Part shown: positions 10,778 to 22,958 of the stretch, in pieces | How positions within the stretch are numbered: position 1 is the first letter of the stretch | Layout of the letters: each line of letters opens with the position of its first letter | Assembly: GCA_034509425.1 (NCBI GenBank) | Contig: JAVTVJ010000001.1 | Span: 11,241,501-11,305,500, forward strand | Origin: Eopsaltria australis | Lineage: Eukaryota > Chordata > Aves > Passeriformes > Petroicidae | Direction: 5' to 3' | Length of the DNA stretch: 64,000 nt | Program-made: the position numbers and the translations under genes | Notes under the pieces: generated by a model | Databases searched by the model: none | What the model saw: only the letters and a program-made list of their open reading frames with translations | Told to the model about the DNA's origin: nothing

Positions 10778-13700
10778 AAGGCCACCCCACGATACGGACT
10801 GTTTCCATTCCCCAGCGGCTGTGACATTGAAGCGGGCATATCGATCGGGGCACCGGCGGCTCTCGGGAGCGCCCAGCTCAGCGGGGAGCTGCCGGCCGGC
10901 CGGCTCCGCGCTTCCCGCTGCCGCCGCGCAGGGCTCAACCCCGCGGCAGGAGCGGCGGCCGAAGGCGGCGGAGCAATCCGCATCCGCCGGGGAAGAGATG
11001 GATTTCAGAGAGATAGGGGCCTTTGATATCACCCATCGCCTCCCTCTCGGGCCGGGTGGGACAGCCCGGGGAGCTCAGGGTAGTGGTCAGCCAAACTGAC
11101 CCCCAAAGCAGCAAGGACTCCACACACCACAGCACGGGCAGGGGCGAGCACGGTGAACGTGCCCTTTGCGATAGATCAGATGTGTCCCATGGTGAGGAGG
11201 AACCTCCAAACTATCAAGGATGAGGAGGGATTATTTTTTATTTCCCCAGAGCTCCTAACGAAGGGCTGCCGGGTGCTCAGAGGCCGGGCTTCAGCTCCAG
11301 CCGTCCTCTCCGGTGGCAGACAGCAGGCTCCCGGGCCCTGTAGGGCAGGACACCCTGACCCGGCTCGGGGGACCTTGCCCGCTCCCTCCCGGCCGGTCGG
11401 CTTCCCCCCAGGCTGAAGCCGTGCCCGGCGGCAGGGAGAGGGCAGAAGGATATTCCCCACTGCAGTCAGCGGCCTCCCCGTCACTGGTGACCTGCTGCCG
11501 CGTGCTTTTGGGTGATTTCCACGGTGTCTTTCAACACTTGACGCTCAAATAAGCATCAAGCAGCAGAGAGCCCGCCCGAACATCTACGCAATATATGCCC
11601 AAGTGTGTGGTTTCTGTGTGGTTGGGGGTTTTTTGTTGTGTTTGTTTGTTGGTTTTTTTTTTATTTTTGGGTTTTTTAAAAAATAATGATCTGCAGCTTC
11701 TTTTTATTTGCCCTCCCTCCAGTCCCCGAGGTCCGGCTGGTTAATGATTTCAGCCTTAAAAAAAAAAAAAATTAAAATCAACAAAACGCGCGGAGGAGGC
11801 TCCTGTTGCCGCGTAACCTGACTCCCGGAGCCGGCACTCCGCGGTACCCGCACACTGCCTTCCAGTTCTCGGGGTGACCCGGAGGCAGCCGGGACCCACG
11901 CAGCACCCTAAAAAACACGCTTTAGCTGCTTCAGTCCAACATAGGCGTTTTGTCTCTTTCCAGCACATATGCAGGGACTTTGAAAATGAGTTAAGGATTA
12001 CTTTTATTGCTCCTCGGCGGTTTTAAAGGTATTCAGAATCGATGACTAAAATGGCCTAATTCTCTCCCTTTAATCAACGGGCACCTCAATGCCCTTGCAA
12101 CAAAGCGGTGGGGCTGTGTTCCACTTACTGCTTGCGGTGACGAATATTATGTATGGTTTTTAATCGCAGTACCCCTTTCTGCGCACAGCTGTGGATAAAT
12201 CAAGTACCTCAACTCTGTGTGCGAATCGGTATTCACACCTAGTGAAAGAACCCGTTTCGAGACAACAAGGCCAGAAGCAAAGGTCCCCACCGTGGTTCCC
12301 GACGCCCCGTCGAGGAGAAGAGGGAGGCGGGGGGGTGGGAGCCGCCGCCGCCCGGGGCCGCCCTGGGAGCCCAGAGCCCTTCCCGACGCCGCGTCTGCCG
12401 GGCCGGAGCCGTGGGGATCACTGTCCGCTCCTGTTTGGGTGCTGGGGAAGGCTTTCAGGGCTCTCTTCTGCTGGATCTGGCAGGAAAACCCGGGGGAAAG
12501 TTTCTTGCAATAAGAGGTCGTTGTGGGAGAGCTGGGAATGGCGGGGCACGGCGGAGCCGCACTTCTCCCCAGCGCTTTGGAGCCGAGCTTCTTCTCATCC
12601 TCCCCCCGTTCCCTATCACGGATGTTAGGCAATATCAAATCCGATCTGCAATTAGCTCTCCTGCCTCCGCCCCCGCGCCTGCAGCACAGAGAGTTAATTC
12701 TTTCTCACTTCAACCCACCCCTCCCAAAAGAACTCCAACAAAAACTAAACTAAACAAAACACCAACAGAAAACAACCAAACAAAAAACATCACGGACTAT
12801 TCCCGGGGACGATTGTCGCCAATGCCGCACACCATGAAGGAAATATCGGTGTCTGCATGCATCGAAACCTGCCGGGAAACTCCCCACATAGTTGTCTTCT
12901 TACTTCTTTTTCCAGGAAATAAAATAAACCATCAGAACAGGTCACGATCTTCCAGTGAAATGTTTTCCACAGGTCAAAATGAATACGTTCTCCTGGAAAC
13001 ATTTTTCGCGAGTAGCTCCGTTTCATGCGTGTCCACGCTGGGCTCCGGCGGGGCCGCTTCGTTTCTCTTGGCATTGTGGCAAACTCTCGCCTTCCCCTTA
13101 GAAACCGCTTTCCTCGGCATTTACCTGCCTGACCGAAATGTCTGAGAACACGTGCGATTAAAAATAATACTAATAATAATAGTAATTTGTAAAAACCCAA
13201 ACAACGACATTCGCAGTCTTATCTAAGCAAACCGCTTCTCTACATCCGAACTAAAAATGTTTTCACTTGCTGCTTTCATGTGAAATGTCAAAACTGGGGG
13301 ACTTCGTTCCTGCTTGGAATGAATGTAGATTTTAAAACGTTAAAATAACATCTTCCAGAGCGAGTCTGACCAGTTCTGTACATGCAAGCGCTACTAGATT
13401 GGAAAATCAAATCAAAACAACCACATCATAGAATGAGAGATTTCAGAGTTAGCAGCTCGGGGTAATTAGATAGCCTATTAATAGCCCTGCTCCTCGCTGC
13501 TATCAAAAGCAAGTGGATGGCTCCTGCCTCGGGAAGGTATGAGCAAGCGTGCCGCGGGAGGTAGGATGGAGACCGAGGAGATGGGGAGATGTTTCCTACG
13601 AGACGTGTGGGGCCCCACGGACAGGCAAAATGCGTGTACCCCTTGGCTTTGCCTGTCATCCCCGCAGACGGCGGCTTTCCCCTCCTTTTGATAGATGGAG

Positions 13701-13859
13701 GTGTCGGACGGAGCCGCGGAGGCAGGTCCCGACCGGGCGGGTCCCATCCCCATCGGCCCGAAGATAAGCGATGCTGCTAATTCACCTCCGGGGAGGCGAC
13801 GCCTTCCTTCCCTTTTGCTTTTCTTACCCTCGGTGTTAATGGCATCGCGGACACAGCCC

Positions 13860-14260
13860 TCTATTTGCAGTTAAAAGTATAAATAGATACGTTCGCCGTG
13901 GGAATACCGCAATTTCCATTTCGTTCATGTAATCACTGCCAGTGTTTATCCATTTCGCCTAAGCCTCCACGACCAAAGAGGGCGTGCAAATAATCCGCAC
14001 TTTTCAATTACTTTAGGAAAAGGTTGGGTTTATGCATCCGTTATTACTGCTCGCGTTGAATTTATAATTCAATAGTAAAGGACGCCAGTATCTGCAAACA
14101 GTAAAAAGAGCAATTAAAAAGCCGATCGTCCCCAAACCAGGTGGCTATAATATATTGTTCCCCTGCTGTTATTGATTGATTTTAAGAGGTCACAGATGAC
14201 TGAACTTGAAGGAGTCAAACGACTTTCTTTTAATTCCAATTAGATGAGGAAGAAGTAGCG
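13860..14260. promoter_or_regulatory. Candidate conserved non-coding element at the edge of the CpG domain
   Basis: This AT-rich but CpG-containing segment is dense in developmental-type words: TGATTGAT (14173-14180, PBX/HOX type), AGGTCA (14187-14192, nuclear-receptor half-site), several AATTA words, and a 7-bp-arm inverted repeat TTGAATT-TAT-AATTCAA (14056-14072). No ORF or repeat family is apparent. It looks like enhancer DNA but conservation could not be tested. Confidence 0.35.
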
Positions 14261-16110
14261 TAGTCCAGTATACATAAGGTTTTTTCTTGCTGTAATTTCT
14301 TGCATTGTTTACACACATACGTTGTTATAATTTCTTGATTTGCCTTTCTTGATGGGCAAAATATTTTTGGTATTAAAGATGAAACACAGTGACAAAGGAG
14401 ATAGGAGTAATCCCAATGTTACTCAGGTTCCAGATTTTTACTTTTTGTATTGTTCATGTGGATAGACTTAGCAGCCTTCTTCTGAAGTAACCAATCCTCA
14501 GAGTAAATCATTGTGATGTATAGAGTGACTACTGTTTCCAAGGGTTAAAAAAAAAAGGACCTATGCACTTTCAATAAACTCTGAAGAAAATACCATGCAA
14601 CGGTGGTGTTACAGGATAACTTCAGAGAACTGCTGGTAACATCCATCAATAACTAGGATGATATCTGGATGATGTGTTTAGCATTTGCCAATGATAATCA
14701 AACATAAGTTTAGCAGCACACGACTTTAATATTCACCTCTGAAATAATAATCTAAAAACCCCCAACAACACAGTTTTAGTATAAATTTACACAGGTTATT
14801 TGCTTTGCAGCAGCACATTTTCATTGTAATGTTATTGTAGGTTGTTTTTTCTGATCGGGTGTATGAAATGGGGCTTACAAAGAAGCCCTGCTTCTGTGTC
14901 TCTGCTCATTTACCCAGATCCTAAAAAGGTCTAAAGCTACTCAGCTGAAATTTGCCCTCGTTCGTGATGGCTTAAGCATGAAGAGCAAGTGCCACAGACC
15001 TCCATGGAAACACCTCTCACAGAAACAAACCTTGCTAGTGGAACACTTCCGAGGTTACCAGCAAGAATTGCTACTCGGCTTCTCAAGTCATGGTTTCAAA
15101 TTAATTAAATTGTATTTAAGCAGATTCATATACAAACTCCAGATGAATATTTGGTCAGCTAATGCAGAGCTTTCTGTTATCACAGCTTGGAAGCTGTTGG
15201 TCCCAAGCAAACCTAATCAGCACTAACTCAGCAACTACCATAGCTTCTGTAATGAACTTAACAGCAAAGGTAATGTAGGTGCTCTCTGTTATTTATGTCA
15301 GGCTCTGCCAGGTTTAACAGCACCTCTTTATGACACAGATGCCATGCCATTGGACACTAAAGATGGCAGGTCCAGCTCCATGGCCAGCACACCCTTATAA
15401 ACTTACATTGCCCTTACTTCTGGAGGCTAGTGACCCCAGCAGAAAGGACAGCCACAAGCACTGACATCAGTGGCATCTTCTGGCGTCACAGATAAATCCA
15501 GCAGAGGTGGGGCTGTCAGAGCCTCGGAGTGTTGGGAGATGGAAACTCAGCAGTGCTTAGCTGGCTGGAGGGCTTTTCCCTGACTATTTTCAGCTTTCCC
15601 CCAAATGCCCCATAGGCGACACCCCATGCAGTGCCACTCCCCACAGACCACCAGCTGGGCTGTAGGGACACAGCTTAACTTACCACTACTTAAGTCAAAG
15701 TGTTTCATCTTCTACACTAAGCCAAACTCATTCCCTCCAAAAAATTTCCTATCAATCCAAACATTTCATTTTACCCAACATAAAGATTTTTGTGCTGTGT
15801 ATGAAGTATTTAGCCCTTTAAAGAAAATCAGCTTGGAATTAAATAGGCAACAAGGTTCATCTTGAGAGGGCAGGAAAAGTGTTTTGTATTTTTTTTTCTC
15901 TTTCAGTTTGGTAACAGGCTCACATCTGGAGTGGTAGGAAAGGTCTGTCATGCCTGGACCAGAAGCAAAAACCTCAGCACCTTGTCCCCTCTGAGCCACC
16001 AGAAACTACAGCAAAACCTCTTGTTTTCTCCTTGGTCAGCAGGGCACAGAGAAAGCAACAACCCCTGAACTGGTCGAAACTGCTGCCTGTGCTCTGGGTT
16101 GAAGGTTTCT

Positions 16111-16140
16111 TTTTTTTTTATTCTTTTTTTTTTTTTTTTT
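16111..16140 (+). repeat. T-rich run
   Basis: Two T runs separated by ATTC, the second of 17 T bases, form a simple repeat. No polyadenylation or retroposon context is visible around it. Confidence 0.75.
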
Positions 16141-19100
16141 GAGGTAGGGGCTTGCATGAATATGCACCAAGATATTTCACTCATGGAATTGGAGAGGGGT
16201 GTAATTCAGCCTGAAACCAGAATTTATGCTGCACTCTTATCTTAGTTCCTACTGCCTAGGAGAATAGTTACTACTCAAATCACATTCTGTGTCTGTGACC
16301 TGTACTAAGCTTTCAAATACATTTGGGGTTTGTTTTTTTTGGTTTTTTGGGGTTTTTTTGACAGCTTCAACCGAATTGTTGAATGACATTTCCTTTAGCA
16401 GGAATTTTCCAAACAAATTTACTTCATTTCTGCTTGCAAGAAGTGGAAAAAATGTATTTTCCTTGTGCCTGCTTGGAACTACATGTACCTCTGAGGTCCA
16501 GAAGGTGACATATCTTTCACAAGTGTTTCCTCTAATAAGCATAGGGAGGTGAAGTTAATGGCTGTGAGCTGTAGCTACCAGAAGACTAAAAATATTCTGT
16601 ACTAAGTTAACTGTTGCTCAGCATTTGGACTTGTGGAGCATGGAGTTGACTAGGTTGAGCCTATGGAGAGAACTGGAAAGCAAACTTTTCAGCTGGAAAA
16701 GGAGACCCCCTGAATTTAATTGTGTTGGACAAAATGAACAGGTACAAACCAGGAAGAGCTTGGCTGAATACTAAATGTGAGTATGGACCCAAACCAGCAC
16801 TTCTTCCATGTGTCAAAAATACACTGTAGAATGGATTAAATTATTTTATCAGTCCTTTATTTGGAAGGTAAAAACCTGCTCTGCAGAGTTCAAGAAGTAA
16901 ATAAAACTTAGTGATGAAGGATCAAACTCTGATGGGAATTTTGCTGGAGAAAGGCCTGCTCAAATTGACCTGTTTAATTAAAACACAATAAAATGCAATT
17001 TCCTTTACATCATTACACTCTAATGTCAAGCATAGACTCACAAACTTGTTGAAACCTGAGCAAAATGCTTCATCTGTGGTTACCTCTTGGTAATAAAAAA
17101 ATGTAAAAAGATGCTTTTAAGGAAACATGTTAATAATTAAAAATAAATTTGGTGGTCTAAATGAAGAGTGCTGATGGTATTATAAAGGGCAATGACTTAA
17201 TTATTTTTGTAGATGTCAGTTATTCATTTGTGGGCCATCAAACTATAAACTGGGGTACTTTATTGACTGCAATATATTCTGGAAATGTGCCATATTATTC
17301 AAGAAAAACAATACACTGCAGAAACAATACAGAGAAGAGGTAATTTGTACAGAGTTCATGAGACAATTATATAATCTAATTACAAAACTGACTCACTCTG
17401 CCCTTGGTTCTATTTATTAGAAGAGAATTGAAGGACATACTAAACATACTCAGAGTCTAGGAATTTAAATTTAAATCTTGCCTGTACACCCAAGCATCCA
17501 GGAACTGGTGTGATCTGACACACAGACCATGAGCCCCAAAAGAAGGATGCCTTGGTGTGGGACTCAGGATACTACTTCATTTTCCTGTGTGATGGAAATT
17601 AAACTACTGCCCCATTTTCCTGAGAAGTGCTTTGAAACTCAGCCCATATCACAGAAAAACTTTTAATGATGTTAATGACACACAAAAAAAAGTGCAATAA
17701 ATTATTTATTTCAAAAGGTGACAGCAGTTTGAAATCTGCCTGTGTTTCACATGCTTCACTGCTACAAAGCCTCTGGAGAACATTCAGGAACATCTGAATG
17801 CAAGTGAAGGTGTTTAATTTGTTCAAACAGAAACAAATCACTGAGGTGTTTGAGGTTTGCCTGAACACAAGACATCACCAAGGCTTTGCACATGTCATTC
17901 AGTCACAGAGATGCTCATCTAAGCACAGAAATTACCAAAGCCGAAACAAAAGTAAGTTGCTGAATTATTCTGTGAATTTTCAAGTCGTAGCTGCACTGCA
18001 ACTGCTTGAGATCTTTTCATATGTTTTTCCTTAAACTTTTAATGCTTTTTAAGGAACATATAAATATTTCCTTTCTTGATCATGTAAGAAAATTTATTAA
18101 ATAAAACCTTTTTTTTCATCTCTTCTGATGTTTTTATTCTCAATTTACCATGTATTTCGTATTTGAATAGATATTAATGGGTAACATCTAGCCATACCAT
18201 AGTAAATTGTGGAGGAGGCTAGTATTCAGAATGATTACAAGGAGTATTTGTTTATAAAACAGGAAAAAACCTCAGTGTCTCTTTATTTGTTATTATTAAT
18301 GGTAAGGCTGACTTGCATGCAATAATTTTTTAATGAATGCTATGAGAATCTTGGAGTCAGAATAGCTAATGGGGAGCCTGGGACACCTGAGTCTAGTTTT
18401 GACTCAGGTAGGGAAGTCATAACTCTGCATATTGGAAGGTACAATTCTGTAACACATTGGCCCTGGTGCAATCCTGGCTTCAGAAATCCTTTCCCTGTGC
18501 CAAGGAGGGACTTTTCTGCCTGGAGGAGTCACTCCAGTGCCAGCACAGCAATCCCCTGCCTTCTCCCAGTTGTATTAATGAAATTCCTTGTGGGACCACA
18601 CTGGAAGAAAGACCATTGAAGTGATTGCAATTAAAAATAGCTCTTCCTCTGCTCCTCCCACAAAGAGTTTATTTTTAACTTCCATCACTTCAGTGTGCTG
18701 ATTTAAGCACCACTCTCCACCCAGTTGTTTTGGCACAGCTGAGGAGGTGACAAACTGCAGGCCAGAGGTGGGAACAAGCATCTGGGGCAAGAGCTGGCTG
18801 CAGCAGTTTAGCTGGCAAAGGCAGTGTATCATGGGACTATGGTGTGATAGTTCACTGAATGAACTTAAACTTTGACTTTCCTGAGTGTTTTCATAGCCAT
18901 GAAGCTTCTCTGCTCCAAATTCCCAGTACAGGAGAGCTGGCCCTGTGTCACTTTCCTACCCCAGACTGGTTCATGTACATCAGAGATTTGCAGTCATGTA
19001 AGCTGAGAAATATGGTGTACCTGAAGCCTCAGCTGAATCCTGAGGCTGATGTCCTTAAAGACATTTAGATGGCAAACTTTCAGGCTGTGGAAAGCTTCAA

Positions 19101-22100
19101 TGGACAGGGTTAGGAGCAGGCAGATGGTCAGTGACAATGCCTTGGCCATAGGACAGTGGCCACCTACCCACCTACTTTTGTGCTTGGCTTACATGCAAGG
19201 ATCAAGCTGTGTATGGGACTCAGGACTAAGAACTTCTGGCATTTTGGTCACGATTTAGGACTCTTCCATCTTTTCTTAAAGCACAACAGTGAGTCACTTG
19301 CTGAAACCTTCCTTCTTATCTCTCCAACTTCCTGACATGTTATGGACCCCAGGCTATGGTGGCTGTTTGACTCCTTCTGTCCCCTGCCAGCAATTTTGGT
19401 CTTTTGAGGACTTGAAAGCTATGACCTAATTTGAATTTTTGTTAACAGCTATGTAAGAAAGCACTTGGGTGAACTTGCATGGCCTTTAAGCAGCCAGGAA
19501 GTCAGATAATATCTAATCTTATCCCTGTTAGGGTAAAAGAGTGTCCCTAGCCCACCATTAACCAATGTGTTCCAGAGCAGACTACACTGCATCATTTAAC
19601 CCATCCTACAGTTCCCTATATTAAAAATAATTATCTGACTGGCTTACGTGTGAAAGCATCACAGCATGACATCATCTAGAACCCACTGACCTCAGTGGAA
19701 GAAATACCAGTTCAGCTGAGTCTGGAGCTCTCCTTTAATGCCTCAAGTAACTCACTTCACACATCACAACCTGAGTTAAGAGCCTCCCCCATGTGCATCA
19801 GACATTGCTTTTTCTTCCAGACTTGACCCAGACTAGGAATCTAGATGGTTTTCTTAATCATAACTGGCACTTCTGGCAGATTTAATACTTCAATGTCAAG
19901 CCCTTCAGTAAGATCTTGTTGATCTTCACAAGCATGTTGCTTGTCTTCTGCTCCATGCACACTGTTTCAGTCCTCCCTGAGCCTGAGTCCCCGAGACCTT
20001 CTCGTAACACAAATAAATTTAAAACAAAATTAAATAAAACAACATCACAATTGCTCTAAAGCAGCACTTCCATGGCACTGTAGTGTATCTTGACAGCATA
20101 AACAAGATGCCAACTGAAAGGGCAATAAAAAAAAAAAAAATATGATTTTGTGATGGAATGGGGCAGCCCAAGCTTGGCTGGACCATGCTGGAGCACAGGA
20201 TCTCCAATCCTTCAAAAGCTCAGTAGAGCCTTACTCCTTCATTATCTGCAGAACTAGCCTTGAAACCATTTCTTCAAAGGCCCTCACTGGTTTCAATAAT
20301 ATATAGAATCTACACACTCACAATGGAGAGCACAATATGTGATACGTCAAAAGTTTAAAAAAAACATCCTTTCATATCCATCGAGCTGGAAGTTATTTCA
20401 GAGAATACTCATGCTGCTCATAAAAAGCCGTTATCAATGTCAGCCAAAAATCCAAGAAAAAAAAAGAAAATAGAAGGGCAGGCAGGTAACTAATCCATTT
20501 TGAAGCTGTCAGGTTGTGACCTGAGGTATGTTTTCACAGGAAAGGCAAAAATGAGGTTCTTTCCCTAATGAGGAACAACACAGTGATTTAAATAAGGAAG
20601 GATAAATGACGAACGTACAGTTGCTGCCTACACAGAAAACATTCCCAAGAAGAGGACTGATCAGATGTAGCCAAAGTGGATGGCTACAAACTGCCAGACA
20701 GGCAGTGTTGACTCAGAGCTCCCACTCCTGAGCTCCCTTTCCCAGTTGCAGCTTATATAAAAGACTATAAAGAGGGGAAAACCCATGGAATAATGAAGAT
20801 GGATGCAATAAATAGACCTGAGCCTGTCTAGTTGTTTTAGTGGTTAATGCCACTAGAGAAACCCTGCAGGGCTTTAAGCAATTCTTAGCGATGAAGATTT
20901 ATGAAGCCCTTTTAAAAACTTCATTAAGGGGTCAGAGAGATTTAAGTGGCCTCACAAGCTCTGCACTAAGCCAAGAGATTCACTTTGCAGAAACTCAGCC
21001 AAAGGCAGCAAGGACAGAGCTGGCTTGCAAGGGCTCTTCACACACACTGGGAACAATGCTAAGTGCCCTGTGCATCTAGGCAGGACAGCTGAACTCTGAA
21101 GTCCCTAGCAGGGTTGTGGCAACTAGGATGGTTAAAGGAAGCTGCTTAGCAAAAGTATTTCCTCTGAATAATGTTAAGGCCAGCATAGTCTGGTAAGCAA
21201 GCCAAGTCTGTATACACTGCTCACATAACTTTCTTCTTCCAGTTTCCCTCAGATTGTCTGAAATACGGTAAAGCTTTTTTTTCTTTTTTTTTTTTTTGTA
21301 TGTATTTTCCTCCTTCTGATGACAAGTGCTGCCTCAACCCTGTCAAATTATAGCCCAGAATCTTCCATACTGATGCCTCCAAGCAGTTGTTTAGGACTCT
21401 GATTATTTAGATATAAATAGCAGTGCTCATTAATTTAGCAATCACTCCCAGCTATGAAAATGCAAATTGGGTTGGCTTGTTTGTGTTTTCAAGAAAGAGA
21501 GAAGGTGGTGGCGGTAGGTGGGAAGGGGAATATTCCCCAGGTGCTGCTGTTTATCACCTTTTTGTCTCACCCTGAGCCAGGGAATGTTTCATCTGCACCC
21601 TGCAGAGCTTTGCTGGGCTCTGTTCCACCACCACTGAGGTGGGTGTGCATCACGCACCTCTTGTAAAGTTGGTTCTTGGACCCACAACTTGGGTCAACCC
21701 CATAAAGAACTAAACCCTGGACTTCTTTTTAGTAGGTATGCATCAGAAAAAGCTCTGGTAGCTGGCAGAGGCAGCAAACTTCGACAGAGCAAGAGATGAA
21801 GGCTGCTTTTGTAGCTTCACAAGTAAAACTACCACTCCCTTTGGCTTGCTGGAGCTGCCTGGCCATGAGGAAGCAGCCATGATGGAGCAGACTTCATGAG
21901 CTGTCATAAAATTCAGTATAAACCAGAGCAGCACATCTCCTCTAAGAGCTGTGTTTCAGCTTGACTGCCCACCTGAACACCCTTTGCTAGATATCTTATA
22001 ACCTGATATTCTGTGCTTCTTATGGGTTGTGGGAGGTGCTACACAGCCTTAGTGCCTGGTGAGGAGGAGAGGAGCCAGAAGGAAAGAAGGTGAAAAGAGA

Positions 22101-22933
22101 GAGTAGAGCATGGGGAAAGGGAGACCTGAAACATCTGCAGTAGGAAGAGAAATGCTGCACTGCACCCTTGAAGACCTCCCTCACTTCACATCCCATCCCT
22201 GAGAGCTGCCAGCAGCAGGCACTTACAGAAACCTCCCCCAAAAAGGCTGATTATTGTCCCCAGCATGTTAAACACCTTGGAATCTAAACGCCTCCAGCAT
22301 GAATAGAAGCAATCTCCTGAATTTTTGCAGTGCTTCTTTTAACAGAGAATTTAACAATGGAATCAGCTTAACAACCAGTTTTCAGGATTTTAAGGGAGCT
22401 TGTTCATGCCAGCCCTCATTCAGGAACACATTTTCACATTCACAGAGTTTAGGGCACCTGATTTACACTAAATGAGAGGGGTGGATGGAACCCACACTTG
22501 TGAAGGGGGCTCCTCAATTAGGTTTTTTGGCAGAATGGCTCAAGCCTGGGGTAGCCTCTGGGAAGGCTTGAATTTATGAATGATGCAACAGGCAACTCTC
22601 TGCTTGAAATCAAGCAATAGCAATACTTCCCAAATAGTTATCCAATAAATTATTCAATATTAATGAACTACATAAGAAAGATTATCTACCATTACCTCCA
22701 TCCTGCAGCTTCTCTCAGCATCCTTACCTCACCACCCTCATTTGAATACAATCAGTTCTTATGCATTCCTGAAGGTACCAACAAAGTCAGGAGGTGTCTT
22801 CCCATCTGCAGGAGCAAGCAGAGACTCAGGAGTGAGTGGATTACGATTATGGCTGCTGGGAAGGAGAAGCCTCCCTCATGACAGTGAGTCACAAGATTAT
22901 TGCCTTGACAAGAAAAACTACAACAGAAAAGCC

Positions 22934-22958
22934 AATTGCTTTCCCAAAGAAAGCAATT
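22934..22958. repeat. Short perfect inverted repeat (10-bp arms, 5-nt loop)
   Basis: AATTGCTTTC and GAAAGCAATT are exact reverse complements around CCAAA. It could form a small hairpin or be a chance structure. Nothing around it suggests a microRNA precursor of normal length. Confidence 0.6.

Larger units (their letters stand above)
8346..13859. other. 5' flank of GATA6: regulatory DNA without a recognisable protein gene
   Basis: CpG-rich blocks alternate with AT-rich stretches. The longest open frames here (for example 12411-13145 and 10589-11026) have composition-driven or proline/lysine-rich sequence and no domain I know. Low-complexity DNA occurs at about 11605-11695 (T/G-rich) and 12720-12790 (A-rich with CAAA and AACA words). 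Scattered GATA words include AGATAAG at about 13762 and GGATAAA at about 12193. Separately listed are an inverted-repeat module, a candidate non-coding exon and a GATA cluster. Confidence 0.6.

Noticed and set aside
12411..13145. 244-codon open frame upstream of GATA6
   Set aside because: The translation changes composition along its length, includes a Lys/Thr/Asn-rich low-complexity part from an A-rich tract, and resembles no family. There is no supporting splice or promoter structure.
13420..13445. ATCATAGAATGAGAG resembling a CR1 tail
   Set aside because: Only one short word matches. The DNA beyond it does not read as CR1 3' UTR on either strand.
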